64,000 nucleotides of DNA from Paenibacillus sacheonensis (lineage in GTDB: Bacteria > Bacillota > Bacilli > Paenibacillales > Paenibacillaceae). Positions within the stretch are counted from its first letter, which is position 1. Each line of letters begins with the position of its first letter. Of the stretch, positions 49,749-58,656 are shown in pieces. The position numbers and the translations under genes were made by a program. The DNA is taken from NCBI RefSeq assembly GCF_009909195.1, contig NZ_JAAAMU010000006.1:62001-126000 (forward strand). The letters are read 5' to 3'. The notes below the pieces were generated by a model. It saw only the letters and a list, made by a program, of their open reading frames with translations, made no database searches and was not told where the DNA came from.

Positions 49749-51548
49749 CTATCCGCCAAACGTCTGGTTCCGGTACTGCTGCGGGGTCACGCCGACCGTT
49801 TTCTTGAACAGTTTGTTGAAATAAATACCGTCGGCGTAACCCACCATTTCCCCCACTTGATAGGCTTTCAAGTCCAACCGCTCCTTCAGGTATTCCTTCG
49901 CTTTCGTCATGCGGACCTGCGTCACGTATTCGGTAATCGTCTGCCCCGTCTCCCGTTTGAACAGAAAGCTGAAATAGCTGGCGTTAAGAAAGACCGCCTC
50001 AGACAGCGCCGTCAGCTCGATTTCTTCGCGATAATGCTCCTGAATCCATGCCTTCGCTTTCTCGATCACGCGTTTGCCGCCTGCGCTTCTGCCGGGCTCG
50101 AGCGCCATCACGACCTGCTCCGCCAAGGAGATGAGCCACTCTTGAACGTCCCGCAGGGCATAAAGCGCACCGGCACGTTGATGGAAATCGAACGCGGCTT
50201 CCTGAAGCTCCTGAAGCGCATCCAGGAAGCCTTCGATCTTCGTCGCCAGCGTATAGAACAAGTGGCCGGCGAGATGGATGACTTCGTCATACCCCGCTTT
50301 GCCCTGCTCCGCTTCGGCGAAAAACCGCGGCAGCGCCGCTTTAATTGCCTGCAAGTCCAGCATCTCGCAGGCCGTCTTGAACTGCTCCTCCAGCGTCGGC
50401 GCGTTCAGCTTCCACGGCTCCGCTTTCGGCGGCAGATCCGCGGCCAGCTGAACGGCACTGCCCCGCTCCGCGCAGAACGAATGCCGGCTCGCCGCGAGCG
50501 CATCGCGATAAGCGCGTCCCCAGCCCGCTGCGTTTGCCGTCCCCGCCGTATTATCAGCACTTCCCGCACTTCCCGCACTTCCCGCACTTCCCGCACTTCC
50601 CGCACTTCCCGCGCCGCTCCCACCACCAAAACCGTCCGTTCCGCCTGCAACGCTCACTCTGCCCGCGGCACTCGCACTACCTGCACTACTTGCACTACCA
50701 GCAACAACACTACCAGCACTGCCCACACCATTCACACCGCCCCCTTTAACCGCGCCGGCAGCGCCACCCGCGCCTCCCTGAGCCCCCACGAGGCACTCGC
50801 CGATCGCAAGGAACCCGCCGCTGCGGTTCTGCAGATGGTCCATGACGCGCAGACTGACGGCCCGAAGCGCTCGCTGCTGCTGCGTCTTCTCTCCCCCGGG
50901 CAGCGCAAGGACCGCCGCAAGAAGGCCGTCCTGCATCACCACAACCTCCCGCACCGGATCCTTGAGCGCATGCAAATAATTGAGCAGGCTCTCTTGAACG
51001 AGCGGATTCGAGGCCCGAAATACGAGCACCGCGCCCTGTCCCGCTTCCGGGAGTGCCAGCCCCTCGCCGTCTCCGTCCCCGGCAAGCAGCCGCCGAAGCC
51101 GTGCTTCGCGCTCGCCCGCCTTCCGTTCGCGCACGGACTCTTCCCGCCGCTCTGCATTCTCTCGCCGGCGCGCCTGACGCTCCGCCAGCTTCGCCAGCAT
51201 CGCCGACAGCTCCTGCATGTCGACCGGCTTCAGCATATAATCGTCGACGCCCGACTGGATCGCCCGGCGCGCATATTCAAAATCGTTATAGCCGCTCAGG
51301 ATGATGCACGGCAATTCCGGCTCTCTTGCCCGCAGCAGCTCGATGAAGCTGAGGCCGTCCATATACGGCATCTTGATATCCGTAATGATCAGGTCCGCGC
51401 GCGGCTCCAGCCCTTCCAGCGCGGCAAGCGCTTCCTCGCCGTCTTCGAAGCTGCCGACGACGCGGTAGTCGCCGCTCAGCTTGCCGATCATTTTCTCAAG
51501 CCCCAGCCGGATAATCTCTTCGTCGTCCACGATGACAATGTTCAGCAT
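49749..51548 (-). CDS. Response regulator, REC plus AraC HTH, with Gly/Ser/Ala insert
   Basis: 599 aa from ATG 51548, two bases from the kinase stop. Receiver domain with LIITDIKMPYMDG (phospho-Asp), CIILSGYNDFEYA and MLKPVD. C-terminal AraC HTH: FLNASYFSFLFKRETGQTI and VGEMVGYADGIYFNKLFKK. Between them, about 250-345, is a long Gly/Ser/Ala/Val low-complexity insert that includes six GSA units. Controls, with its kinase, the adjacent mannan locus by inference. Confidence 0.9.
   Translation of the reverse strand: MLNIVIVDDEEIIRLGLEKMIGKLSGDYRVVGSFEDGEEALAALEGLEPRADLIITDIKMPYMDGLSFIELLRAREPELPCIILSGYNDFEYARRAIQSGVDDYMLKPVDMQELSAMLAKLAERQARRRENAERREESVRERKAGEREARLRRLLAGDGDGEGLALPEAGQGAVLVFRASNPLVQESLLNYLHALKDPVREVVVMQDGLLAAVLALPGGEKTQQQRALRAVSLRVMDHLQNRSGGFLAIGECLVGAQGGAGGAAGAVKGGGVNGVGSAGSVVAGSASSAGSASAAGRVSVAGGTDGFGGGSGAGSAGSAGSAGSAGSAGSADNTAGTANAAGWGRAYRDALAASRHSFCAERGSAVQLAADLPPKAEPWKLNAPTLEEQFKTACEMLDLQAIKAALPRFFAEAEQGKAGYDEVIHLAGHLFYTLATKIEGFLDALQELQEAAFDFHQRAGALYALRDVQEWLISLAEQVVMALEPGRSAGGKRVIEKAKAWIQEHYREEIELTALSEAVFLNASYFSFLFKRETGQTITEYVTQVRMTKAKEYLKERLDLKAYQVGEMVGYADGIYFNKLFKKTVGVTPQQYRNQTFGG
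50557..50610. repeat. Six 9-bp tandem repeats inside the regulator gene
   Basis: GCACTTCCC repeated six times without change, encoding (Gly-Ser-Ala) units on the minus strand. More degenerate 9-base copies follow at about 50660-50720. Confidence 0.85.
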
Positions 51549-51549
51549 C

Positions 51550-53364
51550 TCAGTAATCCCCCTGTCCATTCAAACCGTTCGGCGACGGATAAGGCAGTGC
51601 GAGCGTGACGATGGTACCTTCGCCGATCCGGCTGTCGATGGACACGCCGTAGGCTTCGCCGTAGTACAGCTTGATGCGCTCATTGATGTTTTTGAGCCCG
51701 ATGCCCGACTTCATCGCCGTCTCCTCCGTCTGCCCGCCGATGTACAGTTGCAAATGCTGCAGGATATCCGGCGGGATCCCGTTCCCTTCATCCTGAATGT
51801 AGATGTGCAGCCGTTCCCCGGCGATCTTGGCGAAGACGCGGATATGCACCTTCACCTTCTTGCCCTCGAGTCCGTGAAGGATGGCATTCTCGACGATCGG
51901 CTGGAACGTCAGCTTCAGCACGTCGTAGCGGAGCACGTCGGGCGGCAGCTGGGCCTCCCATTGGAACTGGTTCTTGAACCGGTACTTGAGCAGGTTCAAA
52001 TAGTTGTCCAAATGCTGCAGCTCCTCCTGCACCGTTACGGTTTCTTTGCCCCGGTTGATGCTGTACTGCATCAGCTTGCCGAGGATGAACGTCATATCCG
52101 ACACTTCCGTGTCGTCGTTCAACAGCGCCTTCATCCGGATCGTCTCGAGCGTATTGTAGATGAAATGCGGATTGATCTGGCTCTGCAAGGCTTCCAGCTC
52201 CGCCTCCTTCTTCCGGTTCTGGATGACGTAGATCTCGTCGATCAGGTCCTTGATGCGCCGCAGCATCCGGTTGAAGTGAAGGCCCAGCACGCCGACCTCG
52301 TCCTTGTTCTTGATGCGGAAGCTGATATCGAGATTGCCCTGCTGGACGGCGATCATCAGATTCGTCATCGTGCGAAGCGGCTTGGACAGCCGAAACGAAA
52401 TGACGATGGAGACGACGAGCGCGGCAATGACGATGAGCACGGTCGCGATCGTCGTCACGTTGCGCGTGATTTTGGCATCATGATGCAGATGATCGACGGG
52501 AATATAGACGATCGTGCTCCAGCCCGTCACGTCCGAACGATTGTACGTGGCGAAATAATCGACCCCGTCCACCGCCATTTCCACGCTGCCCCGGCTGCCC
52601 GCGATGCCGTTCAGCATGTCCGGATTGCCGAGCTGCTTGCCGATCCACTGCTTCCGGCTGTCGTAGATCACGTTCCGGTCCCGATCGATGATCAGCGTCA
52701 TGCCGTTCGTGATGTCGTCCATCTGCTCCACCGTCTGCTCGATCGCATCCAACTTCGTATCGACGACGATCGTGCCGATGGAGGCGAAGGAATTGACGTC
52801 GCGAATATCGCGAATGACGGAGAACACATAGTAGGGGGGATGATTCGGAATCGCGATCTCCTGCGTGCTCAGAATCGTCGGATTGCCCTCCGCTCCTTCC
52901 GCGATCGCGCTCCACTCGGCGTAACGCTGCTTCAGGTCCGGACGGACGGAATCCGTCTTCATGCGGTAGAAGAGATTACCGTAATGATCCAATATGTACG
53001 TGGAGCTCATATCCTTGTTGAGGTTATTCATGAGGCCGATATAGAAATCGATCTTGTTCTGCTTGGCCAAATCAAGGCTCGGCGTCACGAGATACTGCTG
53101 CAGCTCGGTGGAATACAGCGGGATTTTCGTAATCACCATCATATTCGCGATCGTTTCCTCCAGCTTGCTCTGGAAGTTGGCGATGACCTGGTTCATATAC
53201 TGCGACGTATTCTTGTTGATGGAATCCACATAGTTCTGGTAAGAGATATAGCTGATCGCGATGATCGGCGTGATGATGAGGAAAATAAACACCGCGATCA
53301 GCTTCTTCTGCATGCTGCTCTGCACCTTGAACATCGACCCGATCCATCGTACGGCTCCTTGCAT
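51550..53364 (-). CDS. Sensor histidine kinase (YesM family)
   Basis: 604 aa. TM1 about 22-42 (LIAVFIFLIITPIIAISYIS), extracellular Cache-like sensor ~45-300, TM2 ~305-325 (TIATVLIVIAALVVSIVISF), HAMP, then LQSQINPHFIYNTLETIRM with the phospho-His, and HATPase boxes VENAILHG, DEGNGIP, GIGLKNI. GGGGATCGCC before ATG 53364. Followed one base later by its response regulator. Confidence 0.9.
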   Translation of the reverse strand: MQGAVRWIGSMFKVQSSMQKKLIAVFIFLIITPIIAISYISYQNYVDSINKNTSQYMNQVIANFQSKLEETIANMMVITKIPLYSTELQQYLVTPSLDLAKQNKIDFYIGLMNNLNKDMSSTYILDHYGNLFYRMKTDSVRPDLKQRYAEWSAIAEGAEGNPTILSTQEIAIPNHPPYYVFSVIRDIRDVNSFASIGTIVVDTKLDAIEQTVEQMDDITNGMTLIIDRDRNVIYDSRKQWIGKQLGNPDMLNGIAGSRGSVEMAVDGVDYFATYNRSDVTGWSTIVYIPVDHLHHDAKITRNVTTIATVLIVIAALVVSIVISFRLSKPLRTMTNLMIAVQQGNLDISFRIKNKDEVGVLGLHFNRMLRRIKDLIDEIYVIQNRKKEAELEALQSQINPHFIYNTLETIRMKALLNDDTEVSDMTFILGKLMQYSINRGKETVTVQEELQHLDNYLNLLKYRFKNQFQWEAQLPPDVLRYDVLKLTFQPIVENAILHGLEGKKVKVHIRVFAKIAGERLHIYIQDEGNGIPPDILQHLQLYIGGQTEETAMKSGIGLKNINERIKLYYGEAYGVSIDSRIGEGTIVTLALPYPSPNGLNGQGDY

Positions 53365-53549
53365 GGCGATCCCCGCAATCGTTTACATTTTAATGTCCAT
53401 CGTAACCGAAGGCCGTCGAAATGATCAATTGCTTTTTGTCGGTCGGGCCTCTTTCGGCGGAACTCGCTTGACTCGCGTGCGCGTCCTGCCTTATAGTTAT
53501 TGCTAACCATTACCAGAAAATAGATATTTAAGGCTATGAACGGAAATAG

Positions 53550-53890
53550 TACTTCTGCAGCGACTGTCCCAGCGAGCCGGCGATCGGTGAAAGGTCCGGC
53601 ACTTTCAAGCAGAACGAATGGCTCCGTTCGCTTCGATCCGAATAGGGCGATTGAAGGCGATTGGTTTACATTTCCATTGCGAGATGGGATTGCAGCATTC
53701 GCCTGCTTCCTCGATAAGGGGAATGCAGCAATTGCCTTTACTAGGCGTCGACGGCAATTCCCTCCGTTACCTCGGGGAAGCATGTTAGTCGTTTTGACAT
53801 GAGCTGAGCGCGGCCTTCGGCCGAATTCGGGTGGCACCGCGGAGAAGACACTTCGTCCCCTTTTTGGGGATGGCGTGTCTTTTTTTGTAT
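53550..53890 (+). promoter_or_regulatory. T-box riboswitch (tryptophan) upstream of trpS
   Basis: Contains a stem I with the conserved GGTGAAAGGTCCGGCACTTT region (53586-53605), a specifier loop GAACGAATGGCTC with TGG (Trp) at 53619-53621, and the T-box AATTCGGGTGGCACCGCGG (53824-53842). The terminator is AAGACAC/GTGTCTT with an inner CCCC/GGGG and seven T (53845-53886). Uncharged tRNA-Trp should bind the specifier and T-box and allow read-through into trpS. Confidence 0.92.
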
Positions 53891-53923
53891 GCTCCAACAA
53901 ATCGACTGAGCGGAGGTCGCGGT

Positions 53924-54928
53924 ATGAAACAAGCTGACAGAAAACGGGTGTTATCGGGCATCAAACCGAGCGGGGAATTGAATATCGGCGGGTATGGCGG
54001 CGCGCTGCACCAATTCGTGAACATGCAGAACGAGGGTTACGATTGTTATTTCTTCGTGCCGGACCTCCATGCGATCACGGTACCGCAGGATCCGAAGCTG
54101 CTCTTCCAACGCTCCAAATCAGTCGCCGCCTACTACATCGCGGCGGGCATCGACCCGAAGAAAGCGACGATCTTCATCCAATCCCATGTCGCCGCGCATG
54201 CCGAGCTCGGCTGGCTGCTGGAAACGCAGGCGCATTTCGGCGAGCTCGGACGAATGACGCAGTTCAAGGAGAAGTCGGGCGGCAAAGAATCGTTCAGCTC
54301 GGCACTGTTCACGTATCCCGTGCTGATGGCGGCGGACATCCTCGTACACCAGGCGACGCATGTCCCCGTCGGCGACGACCAGAAACAGCACTTGGAGCTC
54401 ACGCGTGACCTTGCCGTTCGGTTCAATCATCGGTTCGGCACGACGTTCAAGGTTCCGGATCCGATTATTCAACCCATCGGTTCCCGCATCATGGGCCTTG
54501 ACGACCCCGCCAAGAAGATGAGCAAAAGCAATCCGAACCGAAACAGCTATGTCCTGCTCGAAGACCGGCCGGACGAGATTCGCAAGAAGATCTCCCGCGC
54601 CGTGACGGACTCGGAAGGCACGGTTCGCTACGATTGGGAGGCAAAGCCCGAGGTGAGCAACCTGATCGAAATCTATGCCGTATTCTCCGGCGAAAGCGTC
54701 GCCGCGATCGAGCGGCGGTACGAAGGCATCGGTTACGGACCGTTCAAGCAGGATATCGCCGACGCGGTCATCGCGAAGCTCGCCCCGATGCAGAGCCGCT
54801 TCAACGACATCGTCGAATCGGAAGAGCTGCTCTCGATTCTACGGGACGGCGCGCGGAAAGCAGCCGAATCGGCCGCCAGTACGCTCTTGAAAGCCAAGCA
54901 GGCAATGGGCTTGCTCTCGCTGAATTGA
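53924..54928 (+). CDS. trpS: Tryptophanyl-tRNA synthetase
   Basis: 334 aa from ATG 53924, GGAGG seven bases upstream. Class I synthetase: the HIGH-box region reads SGELNIGGYGGAL, the KMSKS loop KKMSKSNPNR. It aligns through its length with the Geobacillus-type TrpRS (DLHAITVPQDP, GDDQKQHLELTRDLA, VTDSEGTVRYD). NIGG replaces the usual TIGN/HIGN at the ATP-site motif. Charges tRNA-Trp. Controlled by the T-box leader. Confidence 0.95.
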   Translation: MKQADRKRVLSGIKPSGELNIGGYGGALHQFVNMQNEGYDCYFFVPDLHAITVPQDPKLLFQRSKSVAAYYIAAGIDPKKATIFIQSHVAAHAELGWLLETQAHFGELGRMTQFKEKSGGKESFSSALFTYPVLMAADILVHQATHVPVGDDQKQHLELTRDLAVRFNHRFGTTFKVPDPIIQPIGSRIMGLDDPAKKMSKSNPNRNSYVLLEDRPDEIRKKISRAVTDSEGTVRYDWEAKPEVSNLIEIYAVFSGESVAAIERRYEGIGYGPFKQDIADAVIAKLAPMQSRFNDIVESEELLSILRDGARKAAESAASTLLKAKQAMGLLSLN

Positions 54929-55054
54929 CTCGATACGCCCACCTTGCCCGTCGACAGACAAACGCCTTCTTTTCTCGCCCTCTCCGCTTGCTTTATACGA
55001 AATTCGGGTAAATTGATAGTAAGCTATAAATTTGCTCAGATAGGACGTGTGAAG

Positions 55055-55366
55055 ATGGCCAAATTCGGATTATCCGGCAAAATGATGGCGCAGCCCGGCA
55101 AACGGGATGAGCTGGCGACGCTGCTCTTGGAGGCGACGGCCGCGATGAAAGACGTGAAAGACTGCCAGGTCTATATCGTCAGCGTGCTGCCGGAAGAGCC
55201 CGACGCGATTTGGATTACCGAGGTATGGAGCAGCGCCGAGGCACATCAAGCCTCCCTTGCCTTAGACACGACGCGTGCGATGATTCAGCGCGCAAAGCCG
55301 CTTATCGCGGGCTTCGAGCAGCAAATCAGGCATGTGCCGCTCGGCGGAATAGGCGTTACCCCTTAA
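55055..55366 (+). CDS. Antibiotic-biosynthesis monooxygenase family protein (YgiN-like)
   Basis: 103 aa from ATG 55055, AGGA upstream. Ferredoxin-like barrel: AKFGLSGKMMAQPGKRDEL, CQVYIVSV, IWITEVWSSAEAHQASL. Family members are small quinol or polyketide monooxygenases. Monocistronic, converging on the APH-fold gene across a shared terminator. Confidence 0.8.
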   Translation: MAKFGLSGKMMAQPGKRDELATLLLEATAAMKDVKDCQVYIVSVLPEEPDAIWITEVWSSAEAHQASLALDTTRAMIQRAKPLIAGFEQQIRHVPLGGIGVTP

Positions 55367-55440
55367 GCGCAATTACGCCGGGAGAGCTAGCAGTGACTGC
55401 TGCCGCAAGCGCGCGGTTCAACAAGAACGAATAATAGAAA

Positions 55441-55478
55441 TACGAAAGGAGCAGGCGACTCGCCTGCTCCTTTCTCGT
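55441..55478. terminator. Bidirectional terminator
   Basis: Thirteen-base arms AAAGGAGCAGGCG/CGCCTGCTCCTTT between convergent genes. Confidence 0.8.
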
Positions 55479-55514
55479 TCCAATCAAGCCTTCCCTTGGC
55501 GATAATTCCCGGCT

Positions 55515-56510
55515 TCAGAAAGAGCCTGCCTCCTGAAACCATCCTCTGCGCCGGTCGCAGTGACCCCGGAATTTCGCCAGAAGCTGTTTCATCCATTCCG
55601 GCGCGGAAGCTTCGTCGACCCGCTCCATGCTGCGAATGATACGCGCGAAGCCGTACAGCCGGTCGAAGCGCCGAAAACCTGCGAACGTCTCTTCCAGGGA
55701 AATGCCGAGCGGCCTCGCCGACGTATATCCACGGATGAAGATATCACGGATCGCCCGCGTCTCCGGATCCGAAAAATCATCCAAATCCCCTAGCGCCGCG
55801 GCAATGTCCGCCGCGAACCAATGCTGCATCGCATCGTCGAAATCGATGACGCCATAATCGCCTTGAACGCCTCTGTCGAACACGTTGTCCGGCTGAAAAT
55901 CATAATGAATCAATCCGACATGGTTCCCGTCGGCCGGAAGCGACTCCAGCCAAGCCTGCACCCGATTCCACTCGCGCAGCGCCTCCCCTTCGCGGTGCCG
56001 CTCGAGTACTTCATAAGTCCATGCCATAACATCGCGCCAGCCCCATCGTTCCGGCCTGCCCGCATCCGGCGCATAGCCCGCCGACAGCTCATGAAGCCGA
56101 GCGAGCGACCGTCCCCAGCCGAACAGCTGCTCCGCCGACATGTCGCCGAGCGGCACATGGCTGCCTTCCGCCTGCTCGAACGCAACGCCATAATAAACGC
56201 CAAGCTCTTCATCCGCCATTCGTTCCAGCCATCGTCCATGGACCGAAGCGACCGGCTTCGCTGCCGGATAGCCATTCGCGGCCAAGTACACGATAAAGTC
56301 CAGCTCGGCCTCGATTTGCGCAGCAGAATTATCGCTCGCATGAATGAATCGCAGAAACTGCCGCTTGCCCTCACGTGTAAATACATATACGAAATTGCTG
56401 CTCGCCCGCCAGAAACGGAGCGAATCCTCGTCATGCTTCCATTTCTTGATCAGCTGCTTGGCCGGACGGTCATCCGCCATCCCCTGCAGCATAGTGGACA
56501 AATTCATCAT
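55515..56510 (-). CDS. APH/choline-kinase-fold phosphotransferase
   Basis: 331 aa. Catalytic loop GLIHYDFQPDNVFD (His-x-Asp...Asn) and metal site VIDFDD; the nucleotide-binding lobe has FVYVFTREGKRQFLRFIHASD. Typical of the aminoglycoside phosphotransferase superfamily, which also holds homoserine and spore-coat kinases. Ribosome site GGGAGG. Single gene; substrate cannot be told from sequence. Confidence 0.8.
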   Translation of the reverse strand: MMNLSTMLQGMADDRPAKQLIKKWKHDEDSLRFWRASSNFVYVFTREGKRQFLRFIHASDNSAAQIEAELDFIVYLAANGYPAAKPVASVHGRWLERMADEELGVYYGVAFEQAEGSHVPLGDMSAEQLFGWGRSLARLHELSAGYAPDAGRPERWGWRDVMAWTYEVLERHREGEALREWNRVQAWLESLPADGNHVGLIHYDFQPDNVFDRGVQGDYGVIDFDDAMQHWFAADIAAALGDLDDFSDPETRAIRDIFIRGYTSARPLGISLEETFAGFRRFDRLYGFARIIRSMERVDEASAPEWMKQLLAKFRGHCDRRRGWFQEAGSF

Positions 56511-56729
56511 CGAACATTGCCTCCCGCGGCTTGCCCGAGCGAGAGGTCCGGGCCTCTATCGGATCGCGCGACCTCTCGCCGGCATCTGGATTTGTTTGAG
56601 CTTCAACAAACATCATCACTCCTCTACTTGGGATTGGTCGTAATCGTTGACTTGCATAATGCAGCAGGACGTCCGCAGGCGCCCCAACAAAGTATAGCAA
56701 GGGATGGTAATTCATTCCACACCTTATAA

Positions 56730-56784
56730 ATAAAAAACGCATACCCCGTGAATCCGAAGATTCGTATGGGGGATGCGTCGGTCT
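56730..56784 (-). terminator. Terminator after the siderophore-binding protein gene
   Basis: On the minus strand ACGCAT...ATGCGT arms with inner CCCC/GGGG and GAATC/GATTC, then TTTTTTAT. Confidence 0.75.
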
Positions 56785-56817
56785 TGCACGGATTATTTCG
56801 TTTTCGGCCGGAATCGA

Positions 56818-57858
56818 TTATTTCGCTTCCGTCAGGAATTTAACGGCTTCGTCCATGATTTGTTCGCCGGCGATTTTACCGGAGTACAGCCAACTGCTCG
56901 TGCTCGGAATTTCGAACACTTGCTTGTTCTTCACGGCCGGAATGCCCTGCCACAACGGGTTCTTCAGCGTTTCCGCAGCGTCGGCCTTGTCGCTGTTCAC
57001 GAGGAAGATGTAATCCGCGTCGAGCGTCGCGAGTTTCTCGAGCGAGATCGGATTCCATACCGCCTTGGATGCGGCCGGAATTTCGTTCACGATATTCGGA
57101 GGCGTAAGGCCGAGATCCTTGTAAAGCACCGCGCCGCTCGCTTGCGTTTCGTCGACGATGTAGAAGTTCTTGGCTACGAGCCACAATGCTGCGGCTTTCT
57201 TGCCATTGACGACCGATGCCAGCTTGGCCTTCGCATCCGCTGCCTTCTGATCGTATTCTTGCAGCGCCTTGTCCGCTTCGCCGCTCTTGCCGAGCAAGGC
57301 GCCGATCGTCTTCAGCGCTTCGCGCCAGTCTTTGTTGACTTTATCGCCAAGCACGTACGTAGGCGCGATCTTGGCATATTGCTCGTAAAGGCCTTTTTGA
57401 ACGGCCGATTCGGAACCGATGATGATCAGGTCAGGCGCGTAGCTCAGCACTTTCTCGACCGGAAGATCGTAAGCGATCGTCGGCACGTCCTTGAGCTGCG
57501 GAGCCAAGTAATCTTGAATGCCGTTCGCTACCGACCATTGCGCTACGGGCGTTTGGCCCAGCGTTACGACCGGATCTTCCAGGTAAGAAGCAAGAATTTT
57601 CTTCGGTTCAGCCGGGATCTTCACTTCATGGCCCATGCCGTCCGTTACCGTTTGCGGTCCGGCCGGGGCTTCGTTATTGCCCGCGCCCGCAGCGTCGTTG
57701 CCGCCGTTGTTCGTCGTTTCCGTTTCATTTGCTGCATTGCCGGCATTGTTGCCGCCGTTATTGCCGTTGTTGCTGCCGCATGCGGACAATACCAGCATAA
57801 CCGCCAGCAGTCCAACCAGGATGAAGCTCATTTTTCTTGCCGATCTCGCGTTGCGCAT
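56818..57858 (-). CDS. Iron-siderophore-binding lipoprotein
   Basis: 346 aa. Lipobox LVLSACG, Cys27. Asn/Gly-rich linker of ~35 residues, then a class III (BtuF/FhuD-type) fold: TVTDGMGHEVKIPAEPKKILAS, VEKVLSYAPDLIIIGSES, YKDLGLTPPNIVNEIP, LDADYIFLVNSD. Hands ferric hydroxamate-type siderophores to a permease encoded elsewhere. A Fur box lies upstream, so it should be induced by iron starvation. Confidence 0.88.
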   Translation of the reverse strand: MRNARSARKMSFILVGLLAVMLVLSACGSNNGNNGGNNAGNAANETETTNNGGNDAAGAGNNEAPAGPQTVTDGMGHEVKIPAEPKKILASYLEDPVVTLGQTPVAQWSVANGIQDYLAPQLKDVPTIAYDLPVEKVLSYAPDLIIIGSESAVQKGLYEQYAKIAPTYVLGDKVNKDWREALKTIGALLGKSGEADKALQEYDQKAADAKAKLASVVNGKKAAALWLVAKNFYIVDETQASGAVLYKDLGLTPPNIVNEIPAASKAVWNPISLEKLATLDADYIFLVNSDKADAAETLKNPLWQGIPAVKNKQVFEIPSTSSWLYSGKIAGEQIMDEAVKFLTEAK

Positions 57859-57908
57859 TTGTCTAATAACCCTCCTGAATGATAGCTCATAAGCTCATAT
57901 TCCTAGAT

Positions 57909-57927
57909 GATAATGAATCTCATTTTC
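57909..57927. promoter_or_regulatory. Fur box
   Basis: GATAATGAATCTCATTTTC matches 15 of 19 bases of GATAATGATAATCATTATC and lies about 50 bases upstream of the siderophore-binding protein start. Confidence 0.75.
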
Positions 57928-58061
57928 AATGTCAAGTGAAGGATGTGGAAATAACAATCGGCTGCCGCAGGAGCATGAACCTCTTCCATCGGCAACCGAC
58001 CTGTTTCGTTCCCATAAATCAACCGGTATCGCATGCCGACAGCCGCACTTAACGGATCATG

Positions 58062-58586
58062 TCAGTCCGATGCAGACGGGAGCTTGCGAAGCGCTTCCGT
58101 CAGGGCCGCCCCTCGCTCGGGCTCCATATGAAACTGCGCCGGCGTGTTCTGGAACAGCGCGATCTTCCATTCGCCGCCTCGCTTCACCGCCGTCAGCGAA
58201 TGCTGGGCATTCAGCTTCGGATCGATGTCGGACGCGCCTTCCGGCACCAGCCCGGAATAGGCGCGCAATATCGCGGTTCCCGGCGCAGGCAGCTTGACCG
58301 ATCGGACGATCGCGCAGTAGCGCGGCGTCTTATGATGCGCGAAGATCGGCGCAAGATGATCGTGAATGCCCTGTCTTCCCGCAGCCTCGCTTCCATCGAA
58401 GCCGATCAGCTCGCCGTCCTCCGCGAACGGAGCCGCCATCTCCTCCGCGCTGCGCGCGTTCCAGCCGGCCAGCATCGCTTGGTACGCCCGCAGCACTTCG
58501 ATTTCGTCCGGCTGCACAATTTCGTCATGCGCGCGCCGTTGTTCCGCATACTGTTGAAGCATATAATCCAAATCGGAAACGGACAT
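58062..58586 (-). CDS. NTF2-like/SnoaL-like domain protein (SgcJ/EcaC type)
   Basis: 174 aa. The middle region IEVLRAYQAMLAGWNARSAEEM...FAEDGELIGFDGSE and GRQGIHDHLAPIFAHH...SGLVPEGAS match the SgcJ/EcaC NTF2-fold family, with HSLTAVKRGGEWKIALFQNTP closing the sheet. Binds small ligands; reaction unknown. Transcribed away from murG, sharing a ~70-base promoter gap. Confidence 0.8.
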   Translation of the reverse strand: MSVSDLDYMLQQYAEQRRAHDEIVQPDEIEVLRAYQAMLAGWNARSAEEMAAPFAEDGELIGFDGSEAAGRQGIHDHLAPIFAHHKTPRYCAIVRSVKLPAPGTAILRAYSGLVPEGASDIDPKLNAQHSLTAVKRGGEWKIALFQNTPAQFHMEPERGAALTEALRKLPSASD

Positions 58587-58656
58587 CCATTTTCACTCCT
58601 GACGAGATGGTTTTGTGATACGCTTATAAGAATAATTGTAGCAAGGAGAGCCGTCC

